Assembly (NCBI RefSeq): GCF_014852685.1
Contig: NZ_JACZDF010000001.1
Span: forward strand, 558,001-622,000
Direction: 5' to 3'
DNA from: Flavimobilis rhizosphaerae
Lineage (GTDB): Bacteria > Actinomycetota > Actinomycetes > Actinomycetales > Cellulomonadaceae
Length of the DNA stretch: 64,000 nucleotides
The translations under genes and the position numbers were made by a program. The notes under the pieces were generated by a model. It was not told the origin of the DNA, did not search any database, and saw only the letters and a list, made by a program, of their open reading frames with translations. The first letter of the stretch is position 1. Each line of letters begins with the position of its first letter. Below are positions 46,006 through 54,935 of this stretch, piece after piece.

Positions 46006-46677
46006 TCAGAGGGTGACGGGCTCCTCGCCGACGTCGCCCTTGACGGAGAGCAGCGTCGCGCGGCCGTCCGCGAGGGTGTACTCGACGCCGACGATCGCGA
46101 CCGTTCCCGCGTCGACCTCGGCCTTGATCGCGGCCGAGTACCCGTAGAGCTGGTCGACGGTGTGGCGCACGTGCTGGCGGCGCAGGGTGTCGGGGTCGGT
46201 GAAGTCGCCACCCTCGGCGGTCGCGCCGACGATCGAAGGGATGACGCGGTCGACGACCGCGCGCACGAACCCGTCTGTCTGATCGCCCGTCGACAGGGTG
46301 TGCGCCGCTGCGGCGATCGCGCCGCACGAGTCGTGCGCGAGGACGACGATGAGCTGCGCGTCGAGCACGCCGATGCCGTACTCGATGGACCCGATGACGG
46401 TCGTGTCGAGGACGTGGCCGGCCGTGCGGACGACGAAGGCGTCGCCGAGGCCCTGGTCGAAGATGATCTCGGCGGCGACACGCGAGTCGGAGCAGCCGAA
46501 GATCACCGCGAAGGGGTTCTGGGCGACGGCGAGCTCGGCGCGCCGCGCGGCGCCCTGCGACGGATGGAGCATCGTGTCCGAGACGAAGCGCGCGTTGCCT
46601 GCTTTGAGCGCCCGCCATGCAGCGGCGGGGGACTCGGTGGGCTTGGTCGAGGAGGTGGTCGCGTTCACGTTCGTCAT
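46006..46677 (-). CDS. Beta-class carbonic anhydrase
   Basis: A 223-residue zinc enzyme converting CO2 to bicarbonate. Zinc ligands are visible in FGCSDSRV and LAHDSCGAI (Cys, Asp/Arg dyad, His and Cys). The N-terminus is a short Thr/Ser-rich tail. ATG 46677 is preceded by AAGGACAGG on its strand; an in-frame extension to 46833 has shadow composition. Bicarbonate produced here feeds reactions such as the PEP carboxylase encoded elsewhere in this window, though the genes are not linked. Confidence 0.93.
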   Translation of the reverse strand: MTNVNATTSSTKPTESPAAAWRALKAGNARFVSDTMLHPSQGAARRAELAVAQNPFAVIFGCSDSRVAAEIIFDQGLGDAFVVRTAGHVLDTTVIGSIEYGIGVLDAQLIVVLAHDSCGAIAAAAHTLSTGDQTDGFVRAVVDRVIPSIVGATAEGGDFTDPDTLRRQHVRHTVDQLYGYSAAIKAEVDAGTVAIVGVEYTLADGRATLLSVKGDVGEEPVTL

Positions 46678-46777
46678 TGTGCGCCTGTCCTTCGGTTGCC
46701 GCAGGTCCGTCCATGTGACGTCCGACACGCGGGACGGCCGTTCCGGCAGGTGGACCGCCGGTCGGAGGGGCTGCTGG

Positions 46778-47761
46778 TCAGACGGGCCCGGGCCCGTCGA
46801 GCTCCGCGCGTCGCGGCGGGTTCGCGCCCGCACGTGACGTCGTGATCGCTGCGGCCCTCACCGCACGTGCAACGACGTCCCGCAGGAGGTCGGGCTCGAT
46901 CGCGAGCAGCGCCGCACGGCGCGGCGCGCCGAGCAGGTCGTGGCTCCACAGGCCGTCGATGAGCGTGCCCGTGAACGCGTCGCCCGCGCCGACCGTGTCG
47001 GCGATCTCGACGGGTACGCCGGGAACGTCGACGCGACCCGCCGCGGACCACGTGCTCGCACCGTCAGCACCGCGCGTGAGGACGACGATCGCCCCTGACC
47101 TCTTGTGCCACAGCGCCGCCGTGACCTCGGGGTCACGGTGCGGGTAGAGCCACGCAAGACCCGCGTGCGAGACCTTGACGACGTCCGCGAGCATGAGGAA
47201 CCGCTCGACGCCCGGCGCGGCCGTGAGCGGGTGCCCGAGGATCGCGGGCCGCACGTTCGGGTCGAACGTCACCGTCGAGACCCGTCGCTGCACGGCGAGC
47301 AGGTCCGCGACCGCGTCGGCACCCGGCGCGAGGGCGGTCGCGAGCGACCCCGTGTGGACGACGAGCGTGTCCGGGGCGACGTCGATGCGGTGCGGCAGCC
47401 GCCACTCGATCTCGAAGTCATAGCTCGCGGTGCCTGACGCGTCGAGCGTCGCGGTCGCGATCGACGTCTCCGGTGCGCCCGTCGAGCCGAGGTGCAGCCC
47501 GACTCGGGACCCCTCGAGCCAGCGACGCACCATTGCCCCGTACGCGTCCTCGCCGATCCACGTGAGGAGCTCGACGTCGCGCGCGAGACGACCGAGCGTC
47601 AGCGCGACGTTCGCGGGGCTGCCGCCCGGGTGCTCGTCGACCGAGCCGTCCGTGCGCCGCACCGTGTCGATGAGAGCTTCGCCGACGACGAGCGCACGAC
47701 CCGCCGGCCCTGCGGGGACCGGCGTCGAACCCGTCGTCGGCAGGGGCTCGTGAGGGGTCAC
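46778..47761 (-). CDS. PfkB-family carbohydrate kinase (fructokinase-like)
   Basis: A 327-residue ribokinase-fold sugar kinase. The N-terminal signature [18 protein letters not shown] and the C-terminal catalytic motif [18 protein letters not shown] (Asp base, anion hole) are clear; [12 protein letters not shown] lies between. Fructose or a related sugar is the likely substrate, not proven. GTG 47761 overlaps the xseB stop by four bases (GTGA), so it is translationally coupled to xseB, an unexpected pairing. It is followed by the carbonic anhydrase gene about 100 bases on. Confidence 0.88.
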   Translation of the reverse strand: MTPHEPLPTTGSTPVPAGPAGRALVVGEALIDTVRRTDGSVDEHPGGSPANVALTLGRLARDVELLTWIGEDAYGAMVRRWLEGSRVGLHLGSTGAPETSIATATLDASGTASYDFEIEWRLPHRIDVAPDTLVVHTGSLATALAPGADAVADLLAVQRRVSTVTFDPNVRPAILGHPLTAAPGVERFLMLADVVKVSHAGLAWLYPHRDPEVTAALWHKRSGAIVVLTRGADGASTWSAAGRVDVPGVPVEIADTVGAGDAFTGTLIDGLWSHDLLGAPRRAALLAIEPDLLRDVVARAVRAAAITTSRAGANPPRRAELDGPGPV

Positions 47762-47994
47762 GCCTCGTCCCCGTCCGCAGCCCGGCCCTCACTGGTCGCG
47801 GCGTCAAGACGCTCACGGGCGCCGTCGAGCCACTCCTGGCAGCGCGCGGCCAGCGCCTCGCCGCGTTCCCAGAGCACGAGGCTCGCCTCGAGGGTCTCGC
47901 CGCCGGCCTCGAGGCGGGCGACGACCTGGACGAGCTCGTCGCGGGCCTGCTCGTACGAGAGGGCAGCGACGTCGGGAAGCGGGGTTTCGGGCAC
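47758..47994 (-). CDS. xseB: Exodeoxyribonuclease VII small subunit
   Basis: A 78-residue protein of the XseB family: [20 protein letters not shown] and [20 protein letters not shown] are the two conserved helices. Several copies bind one XseA to form exonuclease VII, which degrades single-stranded DNA. GTG 47994 lies six bases after TACGGT (48006-48001) on the minus strand, indicating a leaderless transcript. The acidic tail is short. Unlike most genomes xseA is not adjacent; a serine-hydrolase gene on the opposite strand intervenes. Confidence 0.9.
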   Translation of the reverse strand: MPETPLPDVAALSYEQARDELVQVVARLEAGGETLEASLVLWERGEALAARCQEWLDGARERLDAATSEGRAADGDEA

Positions 47995-48072
47995 GGGTCC
48001 ACCGTAGCGGCAGCCGCCGACATCCGCGGAAAGCAGGCGACCTACGGCCCACCAGCGTGCCACCCTGGGCGC

Positions 48073-49131
48073 ATGAACGAGCACGAGCACGTGGCACCGG
48101 GCTGGGACGACGCGGCCGACACCCTGCGCGGCCTCGCCGCACGCGACCGGTTCTCCGGCGTCGTCGTCGTCGAAGGGTCCGACGGGCCGCGGCTGCGTCT
48201 CGCGCTCGGCGTCGCAGACCGCGCGGCCGGCCGTCCCGTGACGTTCCACGACCGCTTCGGCACCGCGAGCGTCTCGAAGATGCTCACCGCGGCGGCCGTG
48301 CTCGACGCGCACGTCGCAGGCCTGCTCGACCTCGACGCCCCGGTCGTCGACCTCCTGCCCGCCGCGCGTCGGCCCCGAACGCTCGACCCACGCGTCACCG
48401 TGCGGCACCTGCTCACGCACACCTCGGGCATCGGCGACTACGCCGAGGAGGACGACACCCAGCCCGGCTACGTCCCCGACTACGCCGCGCTGTGGCGCAC
48501 GACCCCGTCCGTGACGATGGAACGGCCCGACGACTTCCTCCCGCTCTACACCGACCTCCCGCCCGTCGACGAGCCGGGTGCGGCGTTCCACTACTCCAAC
48601 AGCGGCTACGTGCTCCTCGCGGCGCTCCTCGAGGAGGTGACGGGCGACGCGTTCGTCGACCGCGTGACCGAACGCGTCCTCGTCCCCACGGGCATGACGT
48701 CGAGCGGCTATCTGCGCCTCGACGAGGCGCAGCCCGACGTCGCGACCGGCTACCTGCCGCGACGCCGCGGCGCTCCGTGGCGCTCGAACGTCCTGGCCGT
48801 GCCCGTCGTCGGCGGGGGCGACGGCGGCTGCTTCCTCACGGCTGACGACGCGACGCGCTTCGCCCGCGCGCTCGGCGACGGCACGCTGCTCGGAGGCGAG
48901 GTCGCGCGCCTCATGCGCACCCCGGGTCCGCGCATCGACGTCGACGCGTCGATGGGGCACGGCGTCTACCTGCTCGAGGACGGTGCGCTCGGGCACGACG
49001 GCGGTGACCCCGGCGTCGAGGCCTACGTCCGCTACGACGTCCCGACCGACACGACCGTCGTCATCCTCTGCAACGGTGAGGGGATGCTCGACGGCGCGTG
49101 GCGGGCCGTGCGGGAGGTGTTGCGCGGGTAG
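48073..49131 (+). CDS. Serine hydrolase of the beta-lactamase/DD-peptidase (class C) family
   Basis: A 352-residue penicillin-binding-protein-like hydrolase. SVSKM (SxxK, nucleophile Ser), YSNSGYV (YxN) and HDGGDPG (KTG-like, HxG) are in the right order. There is no signal peptide, so it should be cytosolic; such proteins are often esterases or peptidases rather than beta-lactamases. CACCCT six bases before ATG 48073 is a weak match to the leaderless -10 pattern seen elsewhere. It is inserted between xseB and xseA on the other strand. Confidence 0.85.
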   Translation: MNEHEHVAPGWDDAADTLRGLAARDRFSGVVVVEGSDGPRLRLALGVADRAAGRPVTFHDRFGTASVSKMLTAAAVLDAHVAGLLDLDAPVVDLLPAARRPRTLDPRVTVRHLLTHTSGIGDYAEEDDTQPGYVPDYAALWRTTPSVTMERPDDFLPLYTDLPPVDEPGAAFHYSNSGYVLLAALLEEVTGDAFVDRVTERVLVPTGMTSSGYLRLDEAQPDVATGYLPRRRGAPWRSNVLAVPVVGGGDGGCFLTADDATRFARALGDGTLLGGEVARLMRTPGPRIDVDASMGHGVYLLEDGALGHDGGDPGVEAYVRYDVPTDTTVVILCNGEGMLDGAWRAVREVLRG

Positions 49132-49211
49132 GCCCGCGCGCCACCGCCGCCTGTGCCGGACGGCGCTCGGCCGCGTGCATCACGAGCGGTCCAGCGTCCT
49201 CCACGAGCGGC

Positions 49212-50465
49212 TCAGCGCGCCTCGGCGGCGACCTCGCCGTCCGCGAGGCGCACCCGCAGCGCGTCGCCGGCCGTCACCTGGCCTGGCTCGCGCAGCACAG
49301 TGCCGTCCGCGAGCTGGACGACCGCGTACCCGCGTTCGAGCACCGCCGCGGGGGACAGCGCCCGCACCTGGGCACGCAACGTCGCGATGTCCGCGCCGCC
49401 GCGGAGGAGCGCGGCGGCGAACGCCGACCGGCCGCGCTCGCGGACCCGTTCGACGTCGGCCTCGCGCGCATCGACCATCGACGCCGGCCGGGCGAGCGCG
49501 GGACGTGAACGGACCTGCTCGAGCCCCCGTGCCTCGCGGTCGAGCAGCGCACGGACCGCGAGCGTCGCGCGCTGGCGGGCCTGGCGCAGCCGCAGTCGCT
49601 CCTCCGAGACGTCGGGCACGATGCGCTTGGCCGCGTCCGTGGGCGTCGAGGCCCGGTAGTCGGCGACGAGGTCGAGCAGCGGCGCGTCGGTCTCGTGCCC
49701 GATCGCCGAGACGAGCGGCGTGCGGCACGCCGCCGCGGCCCGCACGAGCGCCTCGTTCGAGAACGGCAGGAGGTCCTCGACCGCGCCGCCGCCACGTGCG
49801 ACGACGACGACCTCGACCTCGGGCAGCGCGTCGAGCTCCGCGATCGCGGCGGTCACCTGGTGCACCGCGTCCTTGCCCTGGACGGCGACCTCGCGGATCT
49901 CGAAGCGCACCTGCGGCCAGCGGGCGCGCGCGTTGACGACGACGTCGTGCTCCGCCTTCGACTCGCGTCCGCACACGAGCCCGACGACGCGCGGGAGGAA
50001 TGGCAGCGGCTTCTTGCGGTCCGCGTCGAAGAGTCCCTCCGCTGCGAGGACCTTCTTGAGGTGCTCGATGCGGGCGAGGAGCTCGCCCGTGCCGACGGGG
50101 CGGATCTCGTCGGCCTGCATCTGGAACGAGCCGCGGCCCTTCCAGAACGTCGGCGTCGCGTGGACGACGACGTGCGCGCCCTCGGTGAGGGGCACCTGCT
50201 GCTTGGCGAGGACGTTCGCGTACATCGCGACGGGCAGCGAGACGTCGGCGTCCGTGTCCCGCAGGGTGAGGAACGCCATCGACGCGCCCGGGCGGCGGTT
50301 GAGCTGGACGACCTGGCCCTCGACCCACGTGGGGCTCATACGCGCCATGTAGTCGGCGATCTTCTGGGAGAGCAGCCGGACGGGCCAGGGGTTCTCCGCG
50401 GTCGTGTCGAGGGCACGCGCGGGCAGGGGCGCGCGCCCGGCGGGGCGCTGGTCGTCGGAGGTCAC
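49212..50465 (-). CDS. xseA: Exodeoxyribonuclease VII large subunit
   Basis: A 417-residue catalytic subunit. An N-terminal OB domain (WVEGQVVQLNRRPGASMAFL) binds single-stranded DNA; the nuclease domain has VVVVARGGGAVEDLLPFSNE and SAIGHETDAPLLDLVADYRA with the conserved metal-binding residues, followed by a coiled-coil region and a small C-terminal domain (LERGYAVVQLADGTVL). GTG 50465 lies six bases after CATGAT on the minus strand, a weaker version of the leaderless pattern; the longer open frame has poor composition. The partner xseB is 1.2 kb away. Confidence 0.95.
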   Translation of the reverse strand: MTSDDQRPAGRAPLPARALDTTAENPWPVRLLSQKIADYMARMSPTWVEGQVVQLNRRPGASMAFLTLRDTDADVSLPVAMYANVLAKQQVPLTEGAHVVVHATPTFWKGRGSFQMQADEIRPVGTGELLARIEHLKKVLAAEGLFDADRKKPLPFLPRVVGLVCGRESKAEHDVVVNARARWPQVRFEIREVAVQGKDAVHQVTAAIAELDALPEVEVVVVARGGGAVEDLLPFSNEALVRAAAACRTPLVSAIGHETDAPLLDLVADYRASTPTDAAKRIVPDVSEERLRLRQARQRATLAVRALLDREARGLEQVRSRPALARPASMVDAREADVERVRERGRSAFAAALLRGGADIATLRAQVRALSPAAVLERGYAVVQLADGTVLREPGQVTAGDALRVRLADGEVAAEAR

Positions 50466-50490
50466 GCGCCCATCATGCCCGCCCCCACCG

Positions 50491-50550
50491 ACATCCGACC
50501 GCTCCCAGCGACCTCCGGCCGCTCCCAGCAACCTCCGACCGCCCCACCGG
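50491..50550. repeat. Three tandem 20-mers between xseA and ispH
   Basis: Units at 50491, 50511 and 50531 follow the pattern ACMTCCGRCCGCTCCCAGCR, the third more divergent at its end. They lie just upstream of the xseA start. Confidence 0.7.
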
Positions 50551-50605
50551 CCTCGACCCGGTGACCCTTCATCTCCACCTCCCTCTTCTCCTCCTCCCTC
50601 TTCCG

Positions 50606-50656
50606 CGACTCGGAGGTCTGGAGCACCGTTCGACGGTGCTCCAGACCTACGAGTCG
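50606..50656. repeat. Near-perfect 51-base palindrome in the xseA-ispH divergent region
   Basis: The arm 50606-50629 (CGACTCG-G-AGGTCTGG, then AGCACCGT) pairs with 50633-50656 at 23 of 24 positions over the loop TCG. It lies between divergent starts, so it is not a terminator of either gene. Confidence 0.85.
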
Positions 50657-50740
50657 GTTCGCTCGGGAGCGGGCGGGAAGGCTTCGAGGGGAGAGGGTGC
50701 GGAGGTGGGGTGCGTCACGGCCCGTCGGGAGCCCCTCACC

Positions 50741-50752
50741 TAGACTGGCCGG
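50741..50752 (+). promoter_or_regulatory. Leaderless -10 of ispH
   Basis: TAGACT (50741-50746) stands six bases before the GTG at 50753, with no ribosome site. Confidence 0.55.
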
Positions 50753-51805
50753 GTGACCACCACCTCTGCCTCGCCGGCCCCCGCGACCGACGCCCCGACG
50801 ACCGGACGGGTCCTGCTCGCAGCCCCGCGCGGGTACTGCGCAGGCGTCGACCGCGCCGTCGTCGCCGTCGAGAAGGCCCTCGAGCACTACGGCGCCCCCA
50901 TCTACGTGCGCAAGGAGATCGTCCACAACAAGTACGTCGTCGAGACGCTCGCCGAGCGCGGCGCGATCTTCGTCGACGAGACCGACGAGGTTCCTGAGGG
51001 CGCACGCGTCGTGTTCTCCGCGCACGGCGTGTCCCCGGCGGTCCACGAGGCGGCCGCAGCGCGCTCGCTCGAGACGATCGACGCGACGTGCCCGCTCGTC
51101 ACGAAGGTCCACAAGGAGGCCGTGCGGTTCGCGGCTGACGACTACGACATCCTCCTCATCGGCCACGAGGGCCACGAGGAGGTCGAGGGCACCGCGGGCG
51201 AGGCCCCCGAGCACATCCAGATCGTCAACTCGCCCGACGAGGTCGACAAGGTTGTCGTGCGCGACCCGGACAAGGTCGTGTGGATCTCGCAGACGACGCT
51301 CTCGGTTGACGAGACGATGGAGACCGTGCGCCGGCTGCGTGAGCGCTTCCCGACGCTCCAGGACCCGCCGAGCGACGACATCTGCTACGCGACGCAGAAC
51401 CGTCAGGTCGCCGTGAAGAAGCTCGCGCCGCGCTGCGAGCTTGTCATCGTCGTGGGTTCGCGCAACTCGTCGAACTCGGTGCGGCTCATGGAGGTCGCCA
51501 AGGAAGCTGGCGCCGACGACGCGCACCTCGTCGACTACGCCAAGGAGATCGACCCGGCGTGGCTCGAGGGTGTGACGACGGTCGGTGTGACGTCGGGTGC
51601 GTCGGTTCCCGAGATCCTCGTCGAGGAGGTTCTGCGGTTCCTCGCGGAGCGCGGCTACGGCGAGGTCGAGGAGGTCCGGACGGCGACGGAGGACCTCATG
51701 TTCTCGCTGCCGCGTGAGCTGCGCGGCGCGCTCAAGGCCGCGGGCCAGGGTTCGGGGCGTCCCGAGCGTGAGGGGCGGCGCGCGCTGCGTGTCGAGGCGG
51801 TCTGA
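50753..51805 (+). CDS. ispH: 4-hydroxy-3-methylbut-2-enyl diphosphate reductase
   Basis: The last enzyme of the MEP isoprenoid pathway, making IPP and DMAPP with a 4Fe-4S cluster. The 350-residue protein shows the three cluster cysteines Cys29 (PRGYCAGV), Cys113 (DATCPLV) and Cys211 (DICYATQNR), and the conserved SAHGVSP and [10 protein letters not shown]. The C-terminal 25 residues are a basic extension. The GTG start is fixed by the -10 six bases upstream and the conserved core just after a Thr/Ala/Pro-rich tail. It converges on cysM. Confidence 0.96.
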   Translation: MTTTSASPAPATDAPTTGRVLLAAPRGYCAGVDRAVVAVEKALEHYGAPIYVRKEIVHNKYVVETLAERGAIFVDETDEVPEGARVVFSAHGVSPAVHEAAAARSLETIDATCPLVTKVHKEAVRFAADDYDILLIGHEGHEEVEGTAGEAPEHIQIVNSPDEVDKVVVRDPDKVVWISQTTLSVDETMETVRRLRERFPTLQDPPSDDICYATQNRQVAVKKLAPRCELVIVVGSRNSSNSVRLMEVAKEAGADDAHLVDYAKEIDPAWLEGVTTVGVTSGASVPEILVEEVLRFLAERGYGEVEEVRTATEDLMFSLPRELRGALKAAGQGSGRPEREGRRALRVEAV

Positions 51806-51818
51806 CAAGCACTGCACG

Positions 51819-51850
51819 ACGGCCGGTCATCCTGCGGGGTGGCCGGCCGT
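51819..51850. terminator. Bidirectional terminator between ispH and cysM
   Basis: ACGGCCGG (51819-51826) pairs with CCGGCCGT (51843-51850); six further pairs, including two G-T, continue inward. Confidence 0.65.
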
Positions 51851-51876
51851 TCGCGTGGGCGGAGCCTGCGAGGACG

Positions 51877-52782
51877 TCAGTCCGGGAAGATACCGGTCGA
51901 GAGGTAGCGGTCGCCACGGTCGGGGAGGATGACGACGATCGTCGCGCCCTCGACCTCGCGGGCGAGATGGAGGGCGACGGCCGTCGCGCCGCCGGCCGAG
52001 ACCCCGGCGAAGATGCCTTCGCGCGCGGCGAGGGCGCGGGTTGTGTCCTCGGCCTCGGTCTGGGTGACGGTGCGGATCGCGTCGATGACCGACGGGTCGT
52101 GAATCGCAGGCAGGTACTCGGCGGGCCAGGCGCGGATCCCGGCGATGCGTGCGCCCTCGGCGGGCTGCACGCCGACGATCCGAACGTCCGCGCTGCGCTC
52201 CTTGAGGTAGTGACCGGCACCGACGATCGTGCCTGTCGTCCCCATCGAGGAGACGAGGTGCGTGACACGTCCGCGTGTTGCCTCCCAGATCTCGGGGCCG
52301 GTCGTGCGGTGGTGGGCGTCGGGGTTGTCGGGGTTGGAGAACTGGTCGAGGACGACGCCCTCGCCGCGGGCAGCCATAGCGGCGACGAGGTCGCGCGCGT
52401 GCTCCATACCGAGCGCGGGGTCGGTGAGGACGAGCTCGGCGCCGTACGCGCGCATGGTGCGAGCGCGCTCGACGGAGAGGTCGCCGGGCATGACGAGGAC
52501 CATGCGGTACCCCTTGATGGCGGCGGCCATGGCGAGCGCGATGCCGGTGTTGCCGCTCGTCGCCTCGACGAGCGTGTCGCCGGGGCGGATGGTGCCGCGT
52601 TCCTCGGCGCGCTGGATCATGTTGAGCGCGGGGCGGTCCTTGACGGAGCCGGCGGGGTTGGTGCCCTCGAGCTTGGCAAGGACGACGGTGCCGGTCGCGG
52701 CGTCCTCCGCGAGGCGTTGCAGGCGCACGAGGGGGGTGCGGCCGACGGTGTCCTCGAGCGTGGGGTAGTCGGGCCCGGTCAT
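51877..52782 (-). CDS. cysM: Cysteine synthase B
   Basis: PLP-dependent O-acetylserine (or O-phosphoserine) sulfhydrylase of 301 residues. Lys48 in GTNPAGSVKDRP binds PLP; EATSGNTGIALA binds the substrate carboxylate and phosphate; the C-terminal DRGDRYLSTGIFPD is characteristic of CysM rather than CysK. The ATG at 52782 has AAGGAC upstream. It follows rmuC on the same strand by 23 bases, so they may share a transcript. No sulfur-carrier (cysO) gene is adjacent. Confidence 0.92.
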   Translation of the reverse strand: MTGPDYPTLEDTVGRTPLVRLQRLAEDAATGTVVLAKLEGTNPAGSVKDRPALNMIQRAEERGTIRPGDTLVEATSGNTGIALAMAAAIKGYRMVLVMPGDLSVERARTMRAYGAELVLTDPALGMEHARDLVAAMAARGEGVVLDQFSNPDNPDAHHRTTGPEIWEATRGRVTHLVSSMGTTGTIVGAGHYLKERSADVRIVGVQPAEGARIAGIRAWPAEYLPAIHDPSVIDAIRTVTQTEAEDTTRALAAREGIFAGVSAGGATAVALHLAREVEGATIVVILPDRGDRYLSTGIFPD

Positions 52783-52805
52783 GGGTGTCCTTCCGTCGGC
52801 GGTGC

Positions 52806-54107
52806 TCAGCCCAGGCTACGCACGTCCGCGGTGACGTCACCGCTGGGGTCGTCGTCGTCCCGCGTGGCGAGCACCGAGAGCAGCGGGGTTGCGGGAGGGG
52901 GAGCGTCGAGCTCTGCGTCGGTGACGCCGAGGTCGCGGAACCTCCGTGCCGTCACGAGGACACGGGTCTCGAGGGAGCCGACGGCCTGGTTGTAGGCGCC
53001 TGCCGCGGACTCGATCGCGCGACCGACCTTGCCGAGGTGCCCGGAGAGCGTGCTGAGCCGCGTGTGGAGCTCGCGGCCGAGCGTGAGGACCTGCTGCGCG
53101 TTCTCAGCGAGGGTCTCCTCGCGCCACGCGTGCGCGACGGTCCGCAGGAGCGCGAGCAACGTCATGGGGGTCGCGACGACGACGTTCTTCGAGAACGCGT
53201 GCTCGACGAGGCCGCCGTCGGCCTCGAGCGCCGCGTGGAGGAACGGCTCGGCGGGCACGAAGAGCACGACGAACTCGGGCGACGGGGCGAGGTGCTCCCA
53301 GTAGCGCTTGCCGCCGAGGTCGTCGATGTGCCGCCGCACGGCGCGGGCGTGCGCCGCGAGCCGCTCGGTGCGCACCGCCGGGTCGTCGGACTCGCACGCC
53401 TCGAGATAGGCGTTGAAGGGCACCTTGGCGTCGACGACGACGTTCTTGCCGCCCGCGAGCCGCACGACCATGTCGGGGCGGAGGGCGCCGTCGTCGGTGC
53501 GGACATGGACCTGCTCGTCGAAGTCGACGCGGTCGAGGAGCCCCGCGGCCTCGACGACGCGGCGGAGCTGGGTCTCCCCCCAGCGGCCGCGGACATCGCT
53601 CGTGCGGAGCGCGGCGACGAGCCGGCCGGTCTCGGCGCGGAGGAGCTCTGACGACTCCCGCATGGCGCGCACCTGCTCGCCGAGGCTCGCGCTGCTCGCG
53701 AGGCGCGCACGCTCGGCGGCCGTCACCTCGGTGCGCAGCTGGCCGAGGGTCGTCGCGATGGGGTCGACGAGCGCCCGCACGGACTCCTCGCGCCGCAGCA
53801 TGTCGGCCTGCCCGGCGACCTGCGTGGCCCGCAGCCGCTGCTCGGCCAGGCCGAGGAACTGTTCCGAGCTCGATGCGAGGGCCTCGGCGGCGAGCACGCG
53901 GAAGCGGTCCTCGGCGCGCTTGCCGGCCTCGACCTCCGCGGCGAGACGCTCCGCGCCCGCGCGGCGCTCCGCCTCGAGCTCGGTGCCGAGCCGTTCGGCG
54001 CGCAGCGCGTGCTCGCGGTCCGCGCGTGCGCCGCGCACGACGGCACCGAGGTAGCCGAGAGCGGCGCCCACAAGCAGCGCCGCGAGGAGAGCAACAGGGT
54101 CGTTCAT
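52806..54107 (-). CDS. rmuC: RmuC-family DNA recombination protein
   Basis: About 433 residues: an N-terminal membrane segment (PVALLAALLVGAALGYLGAV), a long coiled coil rich in Glu, Ala and Arg (about 40-160) and the RmuC nuclease-like domain with RGRWGETQLRRVVEAAGLLD, RPDMVVRLAGGKNVVVDAKV and FVPAEPFL. RmuC limits inversions at repeats and is related to restriction-type nucleases. ATG 54107 puts the membrane segment at the start; ATG 54137 is an alternative, eight bases after TAACGT. Divergent from the ABC transporter genes, with overlapping -10 hexamers. Confidence 0.9.
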   Translation of the reverse strand: MNDPVALLAALLVGAALGYLGAVVRGARADREHALRAERLGTELEAERRAGAERLAAEVEAGKRAEDRFRVLAAEALASSSEQFLGLAEQRLRATQVAGQADMLRREESVRALVDPIATTLGQLRTEVTAAERARLASSASLGEQVRAMRESSELLRAETGRLVAALRTSDVRGRWGETQLRRVVEAAGLLDRVDFDEQVHVRTDDGALRPDMVVRLAGGKNVVVDAKVPFNAYLEACESDDPAVRTERLAAHARAVRRHIDDLGGKRYWEHLAPSPEFVVLFVPAEPFLHAALEADGGLVEHAFSKNVVVATPMTLLALLRTVAHAWREETLAENAQQVLTLGRELHTRLSTLSGHLGKVGRAIESAAGAYNQAVGSLETRVLVTARRFRDLGVTDAELDAPPPATPLLSVLATRDDDDPSGDVTADVRSLG

Positions 54108-54145
54108 GTCGCTGAGCCAAGCACGTGCCACCGACATTCGCGCGA

Positions 54146-54161
54146 ACGTTAGGCTCGGCGC
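54146..54161. promoter_or_regulatory. Overlapping divergent -10 hexamers (rmuC and ABC transporter)
   Basis: TAGGCT (54150-54155, plus) stands six bases before the ATG at 54162. TAACGT (54151-54146, minus) shares two base pairs with it and would serve rmuC, so RNA polymerase could not occupy both at once. Confidence 0.5.
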
Positions 54162-54935
54162 ATGGATGCATCAGCGGCGCCACCGTTCGCGATCGAGGCG
54201 CGCGGCCTCTGGCGCCGCTTCGGGACGACGGTCGCGGTCGCAGGGATCGACCTTCTCGTGCCCACGGGCTCGTTCTACGGCGTCGTCGGTCCCAACGGTG
54301 CGGGCAAGACGACGACGCTCTCGATGATCACGGGCCTCCTGCGTCCCGACGCGGGGCACGTGAGCATCCACGGCACCGACCTGTGGGCCGATCCAGATGT
54401 CGCGAAGCGACTCCTCGGCGCGCTGCCCGACGGCGTCCGGCTCTTCGACCGCCTCACGGGCGCGCAGCTCATCACGTACGCGGGCCTTCTGCGCGGCCTC
54501 GACCGCGACGTCGTCGCCTCCCGCACCGGCGAGCTCCTTGCCGCGCTCGACCTCGAGCAGGCGGGCAGCACGCTCGTCTCCGACTACTCGGCGGGCATGA
54601 CGAAGAAGGTCGCGCTCGCGACCGCAATCGTCCACGGGCCGCGCGTCATGGTGCTCGACGAGCCGTTCGAAGCCGTCGACCCGGTGTCGGCCGCCAACAT
54701 CCGTGACATCCTCCGACAGTTCGTCGCGGGCGGCGGCACCGTCGTCGTCTCGTCGCACGTCATGGAGCTCGTCGAGCGCATGTGCGACCACGTCGCGATC
54801 GTCGCCACGGGGCGCGTCCTCGCTGCGGGGACGGTCGACGAGGTGCGCGGCACCGCGACGCTCGAGGACCGGTTCGTCGAGCTCGTCGGCGGTCGCCGCA
54901 CGTCCGAGGGGCTGCAGTGGTTGCACACGTCGTGA
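54162..54935 (+). CDS. ABC transporter ATP-binding protein
   Basis: A 257-residue ATPase subunit. GVVGPNGAGKTTTLSM is Walker A, VSDYSAGMTKKVALA is the (atypical) signature where LSGGQ is usual, MVLDEPFEAVDPVSA is Walker B, and VVVSSHVMELVERMC carries the switch His. It energises the membrane protein encoded next, whose gene overlaps its 3' end. The ATG lies six bases after TAGGCT, so the mRNA is probably leaderless. The subfamily exports drugs, lipids or peptides; cargo unknown. Confidence 0.92.
   Translation: MDASAAPPFAIEARGLWRRFGTTVAVAGIDLLVPTGSFYGVVGPNGAGKTTTLSMITGLLRPDAGHVSIHGTDLWADPDVAKRLLGALPDGVRLFDRLTGAQLITYAGLLRGLDRDVVASRTGELLAALDLEQAGSTLVSDYSAGMTKKVALATAIVHGPRVMVLDEPFEAVDPVSAANIRDILRQFVAGGGTVVVSSHVMELVERMCDHVAIVATGRVLAAGTVDEVRGTATLEDRFVELVGGRRTSEGLQWLHTS

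Noticed and set aside
48073-49131. Calling the serine hydrolase a beta-lactamase
   Set aside because: There is no export signal and the family is mostly esterases and peptidases.
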